Assembly: GCF_001005825.1 (NCBI RefSeq)
Contig: NZ_LBHV01000004.1
Coordinates: 496,001-560,000, forward strand
Length of the DNA: 64,000 nucleotides
Direction of reading: 5' to 3'
From: Rhizobium sp. LC145
GTDB lineage: Bacteria; Pseudomonadota; Alphaproteobacteria; Rhizobiales; Rhizobiaceae
The notes beneath the pieces were generated by a model that did not search any database, was not told the origin of the DNA, and saw only the letters and a list, made by a program, of their open reading frames with translations. Made by a program: the position numbers and the translations under genes. Shown piece by piece: positions 54,789 through 63,975 of this stretch (position 1 is its first letter; each line of letters opens with the position of its first letter).

Positions 54789-55625
54789 TCAGACGGTGGT
54801 CGAACCACTCACAACGTCGGTAGAAGTGTTGTTCACCCGCAGATTGTTTTGCACGTGCCGAACGCCGGAGACGTCATCGGTGAGGTCTTCGGCACGTCGC
54901 TTGTCCCAACGGCTGGATACGAAACCATCAAGGGTGACCTCGCCCTCCTTCACGGTGACCGAAACGTTCGACGCATCGAGAAGCGGATCGTCGCTGAGGC
55001 GGTCGTTGACGTCCTCTTCGATGCGCGCATCCGAACGCCTGTAGCCGCGCGGCCCCTTACCTCGGTGCTCGTCCATCGCGCGGCGCTGCTCGGCTTCCTC
55101 GTCGCCGAACCAGGAAGCGACCTCGTCGCCCGCCCGCTCCATGAAGCCGCGCCGGCGGCCACGATCGGCGCCATAGTCTCGCTCGCCGCGGTAGCCCGAG
55201 CGATCATCGGAACCATAGCGCTCCGGGCCGTAGCCATAATCCGCTCCGTGACCGTAACGATCACCATAAGGCTGGCTGAAGCGATCGCGATTGCGGCCGG
55301 GCTCGTAGTGCAGGGTTGATGGTTGCGCGCGATAGGATTCGCGGGCCCAGACACGCGACTGGTCATTGTCGCCGTAGCCGCTGTCATAACCGAAATCGTC
55401 CGCAGCCCATTGCTCGCCGCGTCCGTAGCGCGAGCGGTCCTCGTCGCTTCGGCTGAGACCGCGTCGCCCCGGATTACTCTCCTCGCTGCGCTGGTAATCG
55501 CCGAAGCCCCGGACGTAACCTGTGTCACCCGGGCGATAATCGCCTGTTTCGCGGGAGGGATCCCGCTCGTCCCGCGTACGGTCGTTTCTGTATCCACCCG
55601 AGCGGGAATAAGGTCCGTTCGCCAT
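54789..55625 (-). CDS. BON-domain protein with long Arg/Tyr/Gly/Asp-rich N-terminus
   Basis: 278 residues. Residues 1-175 are a low-complexity polar region with repeated R-D-R-G-Y-S type units (RSGGYRNDRTRDERDPSRET, YGDRYGHGADYGYGPERYGS), likely disordered. The rest is a HRGKGPRGYRRSDARIEEDV linker and one BON domain (VSVTVKEGEVTLDGFVSSRW). Linker and domain are near copies of those in the 37870 gene. ATG 55625 has GAGGAG just before it. GSR-type promoter upstream; the 84-residue gene follows. Confidence 0.8.
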   Translation of the reverse strand: MANGPYSRSGGYRNDRTRDERDPSRETGDYRPGDTGYVRGFGDYQRSEESNPGRRGLSRSDEDRSRYGRGEQWAADDFGYDSGYGDNDQSRVWARESYRAQPSTLHYEPGRNRDRFSQPYGDRYGHGADYGYGPERYGSDDRSGYRGERDYGADRGRRRGFMERAGDEVASWFGDEEAEQRRAMDEHRGKGPRGYRRSDARIEEDVNDRLSDDPLLDASNVSVTVKEGEVTLDGFVSSRWDKRRAEDLTDDVSGVRHVQNNLRVNNTSTDVVSGSTTV

Positions 55626-55678
55626 TGCTTGTCTCCTCGATTTTCGGCTTGCTTCCACCGATCACAGAATACCAACCG

Positions 55679-55704
55679 AACCGCGGCGGCATGGGATTTG
55701 TTCC
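55679..55704 (-). promoter_or_regulatory. GSR-type promoter for the large BON gene
   Basis: On the minus strand: GGAAC at 55704-55700, 17 bases, GGTT at 55682-55679, 53 bases before the start codon. Confidence 0.58.
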
Positions 55705-55849
55705 GCCATTTCCACCCTCCCGCAGCCTCAGGTGACGCTGTGACGCGCGATTTCCGACAAGCAGGTTTCGCCCGGAGGAACAACAAAGCCGGTTCGGGAA
55801 TTTCCCTCCGGAATGGATTTGTTCCAGGCACACTTTCGCGAGAAAAGCC

Positions 55850-56356
55850 GTGGCCGATCAAAACAGACCGGTTCTACCCGATGGAGAGCTGACCGCCGTC
55901 AAGGATGAGCGCTCCTTCCAGGAGAAGACGTGGATCACTGAGCGCGTGGCCTGGATCGGCTTTGCCCTTCTGGTTATCGCAGCGCTGCTGGGTCTTGCTG
56001 GCGGCGGCGGGTGGGCTGCGCAGCGGGAAGGCCGGTACGGCTCTGCTCAAATGAAGATACCGGCGATCACCCGTTCCGATGCCCCGACCGAGCTGACGGC
56101 TCTCTTCGACGAGGCTGGCGAACGCAGCCTCGTCCTTTCCGCGGAATTCCTCGATGCCTTCCAGATCGAAGCCATCCAGCCTGCCCCCGAAGCCGTCCGG
56201 ATCGAAGGGGAAAACCGCATCCTCCGGTTTCCGCCGGGTGAAGACGCGCCCTTGAGGGTGCGGCTTTTCCTGAAGACGCATTCAGCAGGGTTGTTCCGCT
56301 TCAATGCCGGCACGCCGGGCCGGACCTCGCCATTCACTCTGATCGTCCTGCCATGA
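55850..56356 (+). CDS. Membrane-anchored hypothetical protein, 168 residues
   Basis: 168 residues starting at GTG 55850. One membrane segment near 34-53 (VAWIGFALLVIAALLGLAGG), then a periplasmic-looking beta-rich domain (RSLVLSAEFLDAFQIEAIQP, RLFLKTHSAGLFRFNAGTPG). No family recognised. It is nine bases from the DUF421 gene and likely co-transcribed. The gap 55626-55849 contains the promoter of the divergent BON gene; no GSR match on this strand was found. Confidence 0.65.
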   Translation: MADQNRPVLPDGELTAVKDERSFQEKTWITERVAWIGFALLVIAALLGLAGGGGWAAQREGRYGSAQMKIPAITRSDAPTELTALFDEAGERSLVLSAEFLDAFQIEAIQPAPEAVRIEGENRILRFPPGEDAPLRVRLFLKTHSAGLFRFNAGTPGRTSPFTLIVLP

Positions 56357-56365
56357 GGTGAACCC

Positions 56366-56815
56366 ATGGAATCCGTTATCCGCGGCGTCACGATGTATCT
56401 CGTCCTGCTCCTGATCATCCGGCTTTCGGGCCGACGAACGCTGTCGCAGATGACGCCGTTCGACCTGGTCCTGACCCTGATGATCTCCGAAACGACGCAG
56501 CAGGCGATGGTAAGAGAGGACCATTCGATCGCCAACGCGGTGATCCTGATCGTCACGCTTGTGGCGAGCGATATTCTCCTCTCCCATGTCAAGAGGTGGT
56601 GGCCGGCTGCCGGCAAAGCAATCGACGGCGTGCCGACCATGCTGATCGTCGAAGGTCAGGTGGATGAGCGGGCGCTCAAGCAAAGCCGCATCGAAATGAC
56701 AGACATCATGGAAGCGGCGCGCCAAAGCCAGGGCATCCCGAAGCAATCGGAGATACGCTTCGCGATACTGGAGGCAAGCGGCAACATCAGCATCATTCCC
56801 TTCAAGGAAAGCTGA
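56366..56815 (+). CDS. DUF421 (YetF-like) membrane protein
   Basis: 149 residues. Up to three membrane segments near the N-terminus (VTMYLVLLLIIRLSGRRTLS, ANAVILIVTLVASDILLSHV), then a small cytoplasmic domain (VPTMLIVEGQVDERALKQSR, KQSEIRFAILEASGNISIIP) typical of DUF421/YetF. The family motif SGRRTLSQMTPFDLVL is clear. It ends before the convergent sugar transporter operon by 18 bases. Function in this family is not well known. Confidence 0.84.
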   Translation: MESVIRGVTMYLVLLLIIRLSGRRTLSQMTPFDLVLTLMISETTQQAMVREDHSIANAVILIVTLVASDILLSHVKRWWPAAGKAIDGVPTMLIVEGQVDERALKQSRIEMTDIMEAARQSQGIPKQSEIRFAILEASGNISIIPFKES

Positions 56816-56833
56816 CGCTCCGCCGGCCTGATC

Positions 56834-57937
56834 TCAGTCGATGCGCTCGCCGCTCTCCGGATCGAAGACGACCGCCTTGTCGAGATTGAAGGCGAACGGG
56901 AACTTCTGTCCCGGCGCAACATGCACGTCGGCGCGCGTGCGGGCGGTGAAGCTCATGCCGTGCAGCCTGCCGGTCACGAAGGTATCGGAGCCGGTCGGCT
57001 CCACCATCGTGACATCGGCATCGATATGGGCGATCGAGCGCGCCTGCGGATCGGCAAGCCCCGCATCGCTGATCGCTTCCGGCCGAAGGCCGACGATGAC
57101 CTCCTTGCCCTGCGGCAATGCGGCTGAGACCGAAGGCGGTATGGCGATGGTGACATCGTCGCCGAAGAGGACGATGCGAGAGGCGCCGTCGCTGGAAACG
57201 ACCTTGCCCTTCAGCATGTTCATCGCGGGAGAGCCCATGAAATCGGCGACGAAGAGATTGGCGGGATGGTTGTAAATTTCCGCGGGCGTGCCGACCTGCT
57301 GCACGGTGCCTTCCTTCAGCACGACGATCTTGGTGGCGAGCGTCATGGCCTCGATCTGGTCATGCGTCACATAGACGATCGTGGCGTTGGTATTCTGGTG
57401 AAGCGCCTTGATCTCGGCACGCACCTCGACACGCAGCTTGGCGTCAAGATTGGAGAGCGGCTCATCGAACAGGAAGACGCGCGGCTGGCGCACCAGCGCC
57501 CGGCCCATCGCCACACGCTGGCGCTGGCCGCCGGAAAGCTGGCTCGGCCGGCGCTTGAGCAGGTGCTCGATCTGCAGCGTCTTGGCGACCGACTTCACGG
57601 CCTCCGCGCGGGCGCTCTTGTCGACGCCGCGCATTTCGAGCGCGAAGGCGATATTCTCCTCCACCGTCATGTTGGGATAGAGCGCATAGGACTGGAAGAC
57701 CATGGCGATGTCGCGCTTCGACGGATGCAGGTCGTTCACCACATGCCCGTCGATGACGATATCACCGGAGGTCAGCGGCAGAAGGCCGGCGATCGCGTTG
57801 AGCAGGGTCGACTTGCCGCAGCCAGACGGGCCGACCAGCACCAGGAACCCGCCCTTTTCCAGCTCGATGTCGATCCCTTTCAGAACTTCGGCATTGCCGA
57901 TCTTCTTGCGCAGGTTCTTGATCTGAAGAAAGCTCAT
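56834..57937 (-). CDS. Sugar ABC transporter ATP-binding protein (UgpC/MalK type)
   Basis: 367 residues. Walker A GPSGCGKST at about 36-44, signature [20 protein letters not shown], Walker B FLFDEPLSNLDAKLR, then a TOBE domain (GLRPEAISDAGLADPQARSI). It is of the CUT1 ATPase type that serves sugar or glycerol-phosphate importers. Last gene of the operon, five bases after the second permease gene. Confidence 0.9.
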   Translation of the reverse strand: MSFLQIKNLRKKIGNAEVLKGIDIELEKGGFLVLVGPSGCGKSTLLNAIAGLLPLTSGDIVIDGHVVNDLHPSKRDIAMVFQSYALYPNMTVEENIAFALEMRGVDKSARAEAVKSVAKTLQIEHLLKRRPSQLSGGQRQRVAMGRALVRQPRVFLFDEPLSNLDAKLRVEVRAEIKALHQNTNATIVYVTHDQIEAMTLATKIVVLKEGTVQQVGTPAEIYNHPANLFVADFMGSPAMNMLKGKVVSSDGASRIVLFGDDVTIAIPPSVSAALPQGKEVIVGLRPEAISDAGLADPQARSIAHIDADVTMVEPTGSDTFVTGRLHGMSFTARTRADVHVAPGQKFPFAFNLDKAVVFDPESGERID

Positions 57938-57942
57938 ATGCC

Positions 57943-58824
57943 TTATCCCTTGACTGCGCCGGCCATCAGGCCACGCACGAAATAGCGTCCGGCGACGACA
58001 TAGACGAACAGCGTCGGCAGCGCGGCGAAGACCGCGGCGGCCATGTCGACATTGTATTCCTTGACGCCGGTGGAGGAGGAAACGAGGTTGTTGAGCGCCA
58101 CCGTCATCGGCGATGCCTCGCCGGAAGAGAAGGACACGCCGAACAGGAAGTCGTTCCAGATATTGGTGAACTGATAGATGATGGTCACGACGATGATCGG
58201 ACCGGAGCTCGGCAGCAGGATGCGCCAGAAGATCCGGAAGAAGCCCGCGCCGTCGATCATCGCGGCCTTCACCAGCTCGTCGGGGAAGGCCTCGTAATAG
58301 TTCCGGAAGAACAGCGTGGTGAAGCCGAGGCCGTAGACGACGTGGACGAACACCAGTCCCGCGGTCGAGTTTGCAAGGCCGAAAGTGCCGAGAACGCGCG
58401 CCATCGGGATGAGAACCGCCTGGAATGGAATGAAGCAGGCAAACAGCATCATGCCGAAGACGAGCTTATGGCCGGGGAAGCGCCACTTGGTGAGCACATA
58501 ACCGTTCAGCGCGCCGAGCAGCGTGGAGATGACGACGGCCGGCACGACCATGCGGATCGAGTTCCAGAAATAGCCCTTGATGCCGCCGCAGGTGACGCCG
58601 ATGCAGGCTTCGCCCCAGGCTTTCACCCAGGCGGCGGTCGAGGGATCGCGCGGCAGGGCCAGCATGTCGCCGGCGCGGATCTCGTCGAGCGATTTCAGCG
58701 AGGTCGTGATCATCACGTAAAGCGGCAGCAGATAAAGCAGCGCCAGAATGATGAGGCACGCATAGATGACATAGCGCGCCGTATTTGCCGAGCCTGCGCT
58801 GACGGTTTCCTGGGCGGCGCTCAT
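57943..58824 (-). CDS. Carbohydrate ABC transporter permease, MalG type
   Basis: 293 residues with about six membrane segments (YVIYACLIILALLYLLPLYV; VVPAVVISTLLGALNGYVLT). The EAA loop reads FPDELVKAAMIDGAGFFRIF followed by WRILLPSSGP, standard for the CUT1 family. It pairs with the next permease, whose gene overlaps it by four bases (ATGA). The extracellular region GEACIGVTCGGIKGYFWNSI has two Cys, as in some glucose/mannose systems. Confidence 0.9.
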   Translation of the reverse strand: MSAAQETVSAGSANTARYVIYACLIILALLYLLPLYVMITTSLKSLDEIRAGDMLALPRDPSTAAWVKAWGEACIGVTCGGIKGYFWNSIRMVVPAVVISTLLGALNGYVLTKWRFPGHKLVFGMMLFACFIPFQAVLIPMARVLGTFGLANSTAGLVFVHVVYGLGFTTLFFRNYYEAFPDELVKAAMIDGAGFFRIFWRILLPSSGPIIVVTIIYQFTNIWNDFLFGVSFSSGEASPMTVALNNLVSSSTGVKEYNVDMAAAVFAALPTLFVYVVAGRYFVRGLMAGAVKG

Positions 58825-59747
58825 TGGTGCTTCTCCCGGAGCTCGGAATAGAGATAGGGAACGATGATCGCGGTAATGCCCATCAGCATCATGACGGCGC
58901 TTGCCGAACCCACGGCCATCTGGCTGCGCGTGAAGGTGTAGGAATACATGAAGGTGGAGGGCAGTTCGGTGGCGTTGCCGGGGCCGCCGCCGGTAAGCGC
59001 GATGACGAGGTCGTAGGACTTGATCGCCATATGCGCCAGAACGATGAAGGCCGACAGGAATACCGGACGCAGCAGGGGAATGATGATGCGGCGGTAAATG
59101 GAAACCGTCGGCGCTCCGTCGATCTGCGCCGCCTTGATGATTTCGCCGTCGATGCCGCGAAGCCCCGCCAGGAACATCGCCATGACGAAGCCGGAAGCCT
59201 GCCAGACGCCGGCGATCACGACGGTGTAGATCGCCATGTCGGTATTGACGAGCCAGTCGAATTTGAAGCTCTCCCAGCCGAGATTATGCATGGTCTTTTC
59301 AAGGCCGAGGCCCGGGTTCAGGAACCATTTCCAGGCCGTGCCGGTGACCACGAAGGAAAGCGCCATCGGGTAGAGGAAGATCGGCCTCAGCACTCCTTCG
59401 GCGCGGATGCGCTGATCCATCAGGATCGCGATGAAGAGGCCTATCGCAATGCACAGCCCGATGTAGAGCACGCCGAAAATGGCGAGGTTCTTCATCGCCA
59501 TATACCAGTTCGGCTGCGACCACAGGCGATAATAGGCATCGAGCCCGACCAGATCGTAGACCGGCAGGATGCGGGAACGGGTAAAGGACAGATAGACGGT
59601 CCAGAGAATGAAGCCGTAGACGAAGACGAGGATGATCGCGAAAGAGGGCGCGAGCACGATCTTCGGAAGCGTTCCGCGCAGCCTGTCCGCGAAGGAAGGC
59701 CCCGAACGGCGCTGCTCCACGACGGGAACGGGTTCAATTGTCGTCAT
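58821..59747 (-). CDS. Carbohydrate ABC transporter permease, MalF type
   Basis: 308 residues, six membrane segments, with the EAA loop GIDGEIIKAAQIDGAPTVSI. Start at ATG 59747 (MTTIEPVPVVEQRRS); the longer open frame upstream runs through the hairpin and has no ribosome site, while GGAGGTTATC lies just before 59747. The set of sequences (SFTRSRILPVYDLVGLDAYY, NPGLGLEKTMHNLGWESFKF) resembles glucose/mannose-type importers. It lies 117 bases after the binding protein gene. Confidence 0.9.
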   Translation of the reverse strand: MTTIEPVPVVEQRRSGPSFADRLRGTLPKIVLAPSFAIILVFVYGFILWTVYLSFTRSRILPVYDLVGLDAYYRLWSQPNWYMAMKNLAIFGVLYIGLCIAIGLFIAILMDQRIRAEGVLRPIFLYPMALSFVVTGTAWKWFLNPGLGLEKTMHNLGWESFKFDWLVNTDMAIYTVVIAGVWQASGFVMAMFLAGLRGIDGEIIKAAQIDGAPTVSIYRRIIIPLLRPVFLSAFIVLAHMAIKSYDLVIALTGGGPGNATELPSTFMYSYTFTRSQMAVGSASAVMMLMGITAIIVPYLYSELREKHQ

Positions 59748-59810
59748 GATGATAACCTCCGGCCTGGGACCAGATGGAGAGAGTGGCAGGCAAGCAGGAA
59801 CTTGCAAAGC

Positions 59811-59830
59811 GGCCGGGAATATTCCCGGCC
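59811..59830 (-). promoter_or_regulatory. Perfect 20-base palindrome between binding protein and permease genes
   Basis: GGCCGGGAAT at 59811-59820 and ATTCCCGGCC at 59821-59830 form a fully symmetric hairpin without a U-run. It lies 34 bases after the binding protein stop, the same place as the hairpin in the sulfate operon. Confidence 0.6.
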
Positions 59831-59864
59831 ACCTCTGATGACGGATATGTCGTAAAGGACGCGA

Positions 59865-61121
59865 TCACTGCGCCGCGGCGACGGCTTCCGGCAGGCGCTG
59901 CAGTGCCTGCTCGGTCGTGAGCTGGCCGTTGAGGTGCTGCGTCACGACGTCGAATACGGCTTCCTTGACGGCGCCGGGCTGGGCATGACCATGGGCCAGC
60001 GAACCGGCGAGCGTGCCGCCAGAAGCAGCCTCCGCAAGGTCCTTCATGCCCTTCTTGCCGCAATCGTCGAACTCGGTATCCGGAACATCTGTACGGGCCG
60101 GAACGGAGCCCTTCACGGTGTTGAAGGCAATCTGGAAGGCCGGATCCTCGACGGCCGAAGCCATCTTGAGCTGGGCGTCGCGCTTTTCTTCGCCGATATC
60201 GAACATTACGAACTGGTCGGAGTTGAAGAGCACCGAGCCCTGGGTGCCGGGAAAGCGGATGCAGACGAAATCGGTGCCTGGCTTCTTCTCGGCGCGCAGC
60301 CATTCACCCTTCGACCAGTCGCCCATCTGCTGGGCGCCGGCCTTGCCTTCGATCACGAGAGCGGTGCTCAGGTTCCAGTCGCGGCCGGAGAAGTTCGGGT
60401 CGAAATAGGTGCGCAGCTTCGACATCGTGTCGAACACCTTCCTCATCGTGTCGCCGGAAAGCGATTCCGGATCGAGCTCGATGACGGCCTTCTTGTAGAA
60501 ATCCATGCCGCCGGTCGAAAGAACGACGGATTCCCAGAGCGTGCCGTCCTGCCACGGCTGACCGCCATGAGCGAGCGGGGTGATGCCCTGTTCCTTGAAC
60601 TTGTCGAGCAGCGCAATCAGCTCGTCGATGTTCTCCGGAGCCTTGCCGCCGGCCTTGTCGAGCGCGGCCTTGTTGAGCCACAGCCAGTTGGTGGAGTGGA
60701 CGTTCACCGGAGCAGCGATCCAGTGGCCGTCATACTTGGAGAATTCCTGGAGTGCGGCGGGGATCACCTTGTCCCAACCCTGCTGGGTGGCGAGCTCGTC
60801 GAGATTGCCGACAACGCCCATCTCGGCCCAGTCCTTGATGTCGAAGCCGAGCATCTGCACGGCGGTCGGCGGATCGCCGGAGGTGACGCGTGCGCGAAGC
60901 GCGGTCATGGCCTGGACGCCGGAGCCACCGGCAACCGGCATGTCCTTCCAGCCGACGCCTTCCTTCTGCAGGTTTTCCTTGAGCACGTTGAGCGCCGCAG
61001 CCTCACCGCCCGAGGTCCACCAGTGCAGGACTTCGACCTCTTCCTGCGCCTGCACGGCGCCTGCCGTAAGCGCGATGACCGCCGCGCCGGCGGCGAGTTT
61101 GCTGATCATTCGAATATTCAT
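59865..61121 (-). CDS. Sugar ABC transporter substrate-binding protein
   Basis: 418 residues with signal peptide [20 protein letters not shown] and cleavage near VQA-Q. The CUT1 binding fold is shown by [40 protein letters not shown] and [20 protein letters not shown]. The set resembles glucose/mannose-type binding proteins (GtsA/GlcS-like), but alpha-glucosides or other monosaccharides are possible. First gene of the operon. Two palindromes in the 255-base promoter region could be operators. Confidence 0.88.
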   Translation of the reverse strand: MNIRMISKLAAGAAVIALTAGAVQAQEEVEVLHWWTSGGEAAALNVLKENLQKEGVGWKDMPVAGGSGVQAMTALRARVTSGDPPTAVQMLGFDIKDWAEMGVVGNLDELATQQGWDKVIPAALQEFSKYDGHWIAAPVNVHSTNWLWLNKAALDKAGGKAPENIDELIALLDKFKEQGITPLAHGGQPWQDGTLWESVVLSTGGMDFYKKAVIELDPESLSGDTMRKVFDTMSKLRTYFDPNFSGRDWNLSTALVIEGKAGAQQMGDWSKGEWLRAEKKPGTDFVCIRFPGTQGSVLFNSDQFVMFDIGEEKRDAQLKMASAVEDPAFQIAFNTVKGSVPARTDVPDTEFDDCGKKGMKDLAEAASGGTLAGSLAHGHAQPGAVKEAVFDVVTQHLNGQLTTEQALQRLPEAVAAAQ

Positions 61122-61156
61122 TGAGAATCTCCCTTTGCATCCGGGCTCCTCTCCGG

Positions 61157-61176
61157 ATATCGAGTTATAACGATAT
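61157..61176. promoter_or_regulatory. Inverted repeat near the sugar operon promoter
   Basis: ATATCG at 61157-61162 and CGATAT at 61171-61176 with an 8-base AT-rich spacer, containing the palindrome GTTATAAC. It is 36 bases from the binding protein start, where a repressor would block transcription. Confidence 0.4.
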
Positions 61177-61254
61177 AAACGCCTCGCGAGTCAACCCGGC
61201 TTCAGGATTTTTTAAGCACTTGACCGGAGTGGGAAGTCGATGAAAAAATTGGGG

Positions 61255-61274
61255 AAATTGGTATCTACCAATTT
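61255..61274. promoter_or_regulatory. Perfect 9+9 inverted repeat in lacI/sugar operon intergenic region
   Basis: AAATTGGTA (61255-61263) and TACCAATTT (61266-61274) separated by TC. The symmetry and length fit a dimeric repressor operator, most simply for the adjacent LacI protein. It lies 103 bases from the lacI start. Confidence 0.5.
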
Positions 61275-61376
61275 TTACTCGTGAATCGAGAAAAACTCCC
61301 GGCGTGTTTGTCCGGACTTGTAAAGTTTTAGGAGGTGCTCGCCCTGCGTTTCCTGGGGCGAGATGGAGGAAGACGA

Positions 61377-62429
61377 ATGCCGTTGGAGGACCCGGCCCAC
61401 AAGGGACGGCGGGCAAAACCCGAGAGCGCTCCCGACCGGATGGGAAGCGATGCGAAACCGACACTGAAAACCGTCGCCGAACTGACCGGCCTTGCCGTGA
61501 CGACGGTCTCTCGCGCGCTTGCAGGAGCGCCCCAGATCGCGCTGGAAACCCGGTTGCGCGTCCGCCAGGTTGCCGAAGAGATCGGCTATCTGCCCGACCG
61601 CGCAGCACAGCGCCTTCGGACCGGCCGCACCAATGTCATCAGCCTGGTTCTCGATCCGCACGAGGAAATCCTCGGCTATGCGACCTCGATGATCAGTGGG
61701 ATCACCGCGGCCCTTCGCGGCACGCCCTACCACCTGGTCATCACACCTCATTTTTCCGATCTGCCGCAGGTCGAGCCCGTGCGCCACATCATGCGCAACC
61801 GCATGGCGGACGGCATCATCTTCAGCCGCACCGAGCCCGCTGACGAGCGCGTCAAGCTGCTGGTGGAGAACAACTTCCCTTTCATCTGTCACGGCCGGAC
61901 GGAACTCGCGACCCCGCACCCTTATGTCGATTACGACAATTACGGCTTCGCCTATGAGGCCGCGCGAAGGCTGATTGCCGCCGGCAGCCGGAAGCTCGCG
62001 ATTATCCTGCCGCCGGAACGCTTCACCTTCGCCCACCACATGCGACACGGCTTCATGACCGCCGTGCGCGAAGAGGGAGTGGCTTTCGAGTTTGCAACAG
62101 GGATCACGCTCGACAGCAAGTCGCATGAGATTCGCGACAGCATTTTCAAACGCCTTGGAGAACCTGACCGGCCGGACGGTTTTGTCTGCGGCGGCGAAGT
62201 CTCGGCACTCGCGGTCATGGCCGCCTCCCAGGACCGTGGGCTGGAGCTCGGCAGGGACATCCGCCTCGTCGCCAAGCAGACCTCCGGCCTGTTCGACGAG
62301 ATCCGCCCGCGCGTCGAGACGATCTACGAGGATCTCTCCGAGGCGGGCCTGTTGATGGGAAGACTTCTTCTGAAAAGGATCGCCGGACCTGTACCGGTGG
62401 GCGAGCTCCAGGCTTTACAGACGCTCTGA
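61377..62429 (+). CDS. LacI-family transcriptional regulator of the sugar operon
   Basis: 350 residues. The HTH and hinge at about 28-80 read LKTVAELTGLAVTTVSRALA and RLRVRQVAEEIGYLPDRAAQ, with RLRTGRTNVISLV completing it. A periplasmic-binding-like effector domain follows (HHMRHGFMTAVREEGVAFEF). ATG 61377 is preceded by GGAGG at 61365-61369. About 25 extra residues precede the HTH compared with most LacI proteins, so ATG 61440 is a possible start. Divergent position makes it the likely repressor of the sugar importer. Confidence 0.88.
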   Translation: MPLEDPAHKGRRAKPESAPDRMGSDAKPTLKTVAELTGLAVTTVSRALAGAPQIALETRLRVRQVAEEIGYLPDRAAQRLRTGRTNVISLVLDPHEEILGYATSMISGITAALRGTPYHLVITPHFSDLPQVEPVRHIMRNRMADGIIFSRTEPADERVKLLVENNFPFICHGRTELATPHPYVDYDNYGFAYEAARRLIAAGSRKLAIILPPERFTFAHHMRHGFMTAVREEGVAFEFATGITLDSKSHEIRDSIFKRLGEPDRPDGFVCGGEVSALAVMAASQDRGLELGRDIRLVAKQTSGLFDEIRPRVETIYEDLSEAGLLMGRLLLKRIAGPVPVGELQALQTL

Positions 62430-62432
62430 AGC

Positions 62433-62466
62433 AAGATGGGCCGCGCGGGTAGGCGCGGCCCATCTT
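62433..62466. terminator. Bidirectional terminator between lacI and tctA
   Basis: A perfect 14-base stem, AAGATGGGCCGCGC (62433-62446) and GCGCGGCCCATCTT (62453-62466), with a 6-base loop. It lies between convergent genes. Confidence 0.8.
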
Positions 62467-62469
62467 ATC

Positions 62470-63975
62470 TCAATCCTCTTCCTGGAACACGGCCTCGCGC
62501 TTGGCCTTCACGCTCGGCATGAAGACGACGACGAGAACCAGTGCGGCGAGGAAGAGGAGGCCTGCGCTGATGGGGCGCGTGATGAAGGTGGTTGCATCCC
62601 CACGCGACAGGATCATGGCTCGCCTCAGGTTTTCCTCGAGCAACGGCCCCAGCACGAAGCCGAGCAGCAGCGGCGCGGGCTCGCAGCGAAGCTTGGTGAG
62701 CACATAGCCGATGAGACCGAAGAACGCGACCGAATAGAGATCGTAGACGTTCGAGTTGACGCTGTAGACCCCGATCGAGCAGAAGGCCATGATGATCGGG
62801 AAAAGCACGTAATAGGGGATCGTCAGCAGCTTCACCCAAAGCCCGATCAGCGGCAGGTTGAGGACCACCAGCATCAGGTTGCCGATCCACATGGAGGCGA
62901 TGATGCCCCAGAAAAGCGCCGGCTGCTCGGATGCGACGTTCGGTCCCGGCACGATGCCCTGGATGATCATCGCGCCGATCATCAGCGCCATGACCGGATT
63001 GGCAGGAATGCCGAGGGTCAGCAGCGGGATGAAGGAGGTCTGGGCGCCGGCATTGTTGGCCGATTCCGGCCCAGCGACGCCTGCGACCGCGCCGCGGCCG
63101 AACTCTTCCGGATGTTTGGAAACCTTCTTCTCGACCGTATAGGAGGCGAAGGAGGCCAGGATCGCGCCCCCGCCCGGCAGGATGCCGAGCACCGAGCCGA
63201 TGACGGTGCCGCGCAGCACCGGCGCGATCATGCGCCTGAAATCCTCCTTGGTCGGCAACAGCCCGCTGACCTTGGCCATCAGCACCGTGCGTGTCTTCTC
63301 GCTCTCCAGATTGCGCAGGATTTCCGCGACGCCGAAAACACCGACGGCAACCGCCACGAAATTCAGGCCGTCGGAATACTCGCGGATGCCGAGGTTGAAG
63401 CGCGGCGTGCCAGTGTAGATGTCGGTGCCGACAAGGCCGAGAAGCAACCCGAGCACCACCATGGCAAGCGCCTTGACGACCGAGCCGTGCGCAAGCGCGA
63501 TCGAGGAGACGAGGCCGACGATCATCAGGGAGAAATATTCCGCCGCACCGAACTGCAATGCGATTTCCGTAAGCGGCGGCGCGAAGATGGCGACGAGGAA
63601 GGTCGATACCGTGCCCGCAAAGAAGGAGCCGAGCGCGGCGATGGAGAGCGCTACCCCTGCCCGGCCGTTGCGGGCCATCTGGTAACCGTCGATAGCGGTT
63701 ACGGCCGAAGAGGATTCGCCCGGCATGTTGATGAGGATCGCAGTGGTCGAACCGCCGTACTGCGCGCCGTAATAGATGCCCGCCAGCATGATCAGCGAGG
63801 AGACCGGCTCGAGCTGGAAGGTGATCGGCAGCAGCATGGCTATGGTCGCAGTCGCGCCGATGCCGGGCAGAACGCCGATCAATGTCCCGAGAATAACGCC
63901 GATGAGGCAGAAGAACAGGTTTTCAAACGAGGATGCCGTCGAAAATCCGAGTGCCAGATTGCTGAAAAGATCCAT
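62470..63975 (-). CDS. tctA: Tripartite tricarboxylate transporter permease, TctA family
   Basis: 501 residues with about eleven membrane segments. Family motifs are GVILGTLIGVLPGIGATATI, YGAQYGGSTTAILINMPGES and GILPGGGAILASFASYTVEK, all TctA marks. It is the large membrane subunit of a citrate/tricarboxylate-type importer. ATG 63975 has AGGAGG at 63986-63981. A TAG at 63987-63985 just before it is the likely stop of an upstream tctB gene outside the window. The substrate-binding TctC is not in view. Confidence 0.92.
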   Translation of the reverse strand: MDLFSNLALGFSTASSFENLFFCLIGVILGTLIGVLPGIGATATIAMLLPITFQLEPVSSLIMLAGIYYGAQYGGSTTAILINMPGESSSAVTAIDGYQMARNGRAGVALSIAALGSFFAGTVSTFLVAIFAPPLTEIALQFGAAEYFSLMIVGLVSSIALAHGSVVKALAMVVLGLLLGLVGTDIYTGTPRFNLGIREYSDGLNFVAVAVGVFGVAEILRNLESEKTRTVLMAKVSGLLPTKEDFRRMIAPVLRGTVIGSVLGILPGGGAILASFASYTVEKKVSKHPEEFGRGAVAGVAGPESANNAGAQTSFIPLLTLGIPANPVMALMIGAMIIQGIVPGPNVASEQPALFWGIIASMWIGNLMLVVLNLPLIGLWVKLLTIPYYVLFPIIMAFCSIGVYSVNSNVYDLYSVAFFGLIGYVLTKLRCEPAPLLLGFVLGPLLEENLRRAMILSRGDATTFITRPISAGLLFLAALVLVVVFMPSVKAKREAVFQEED

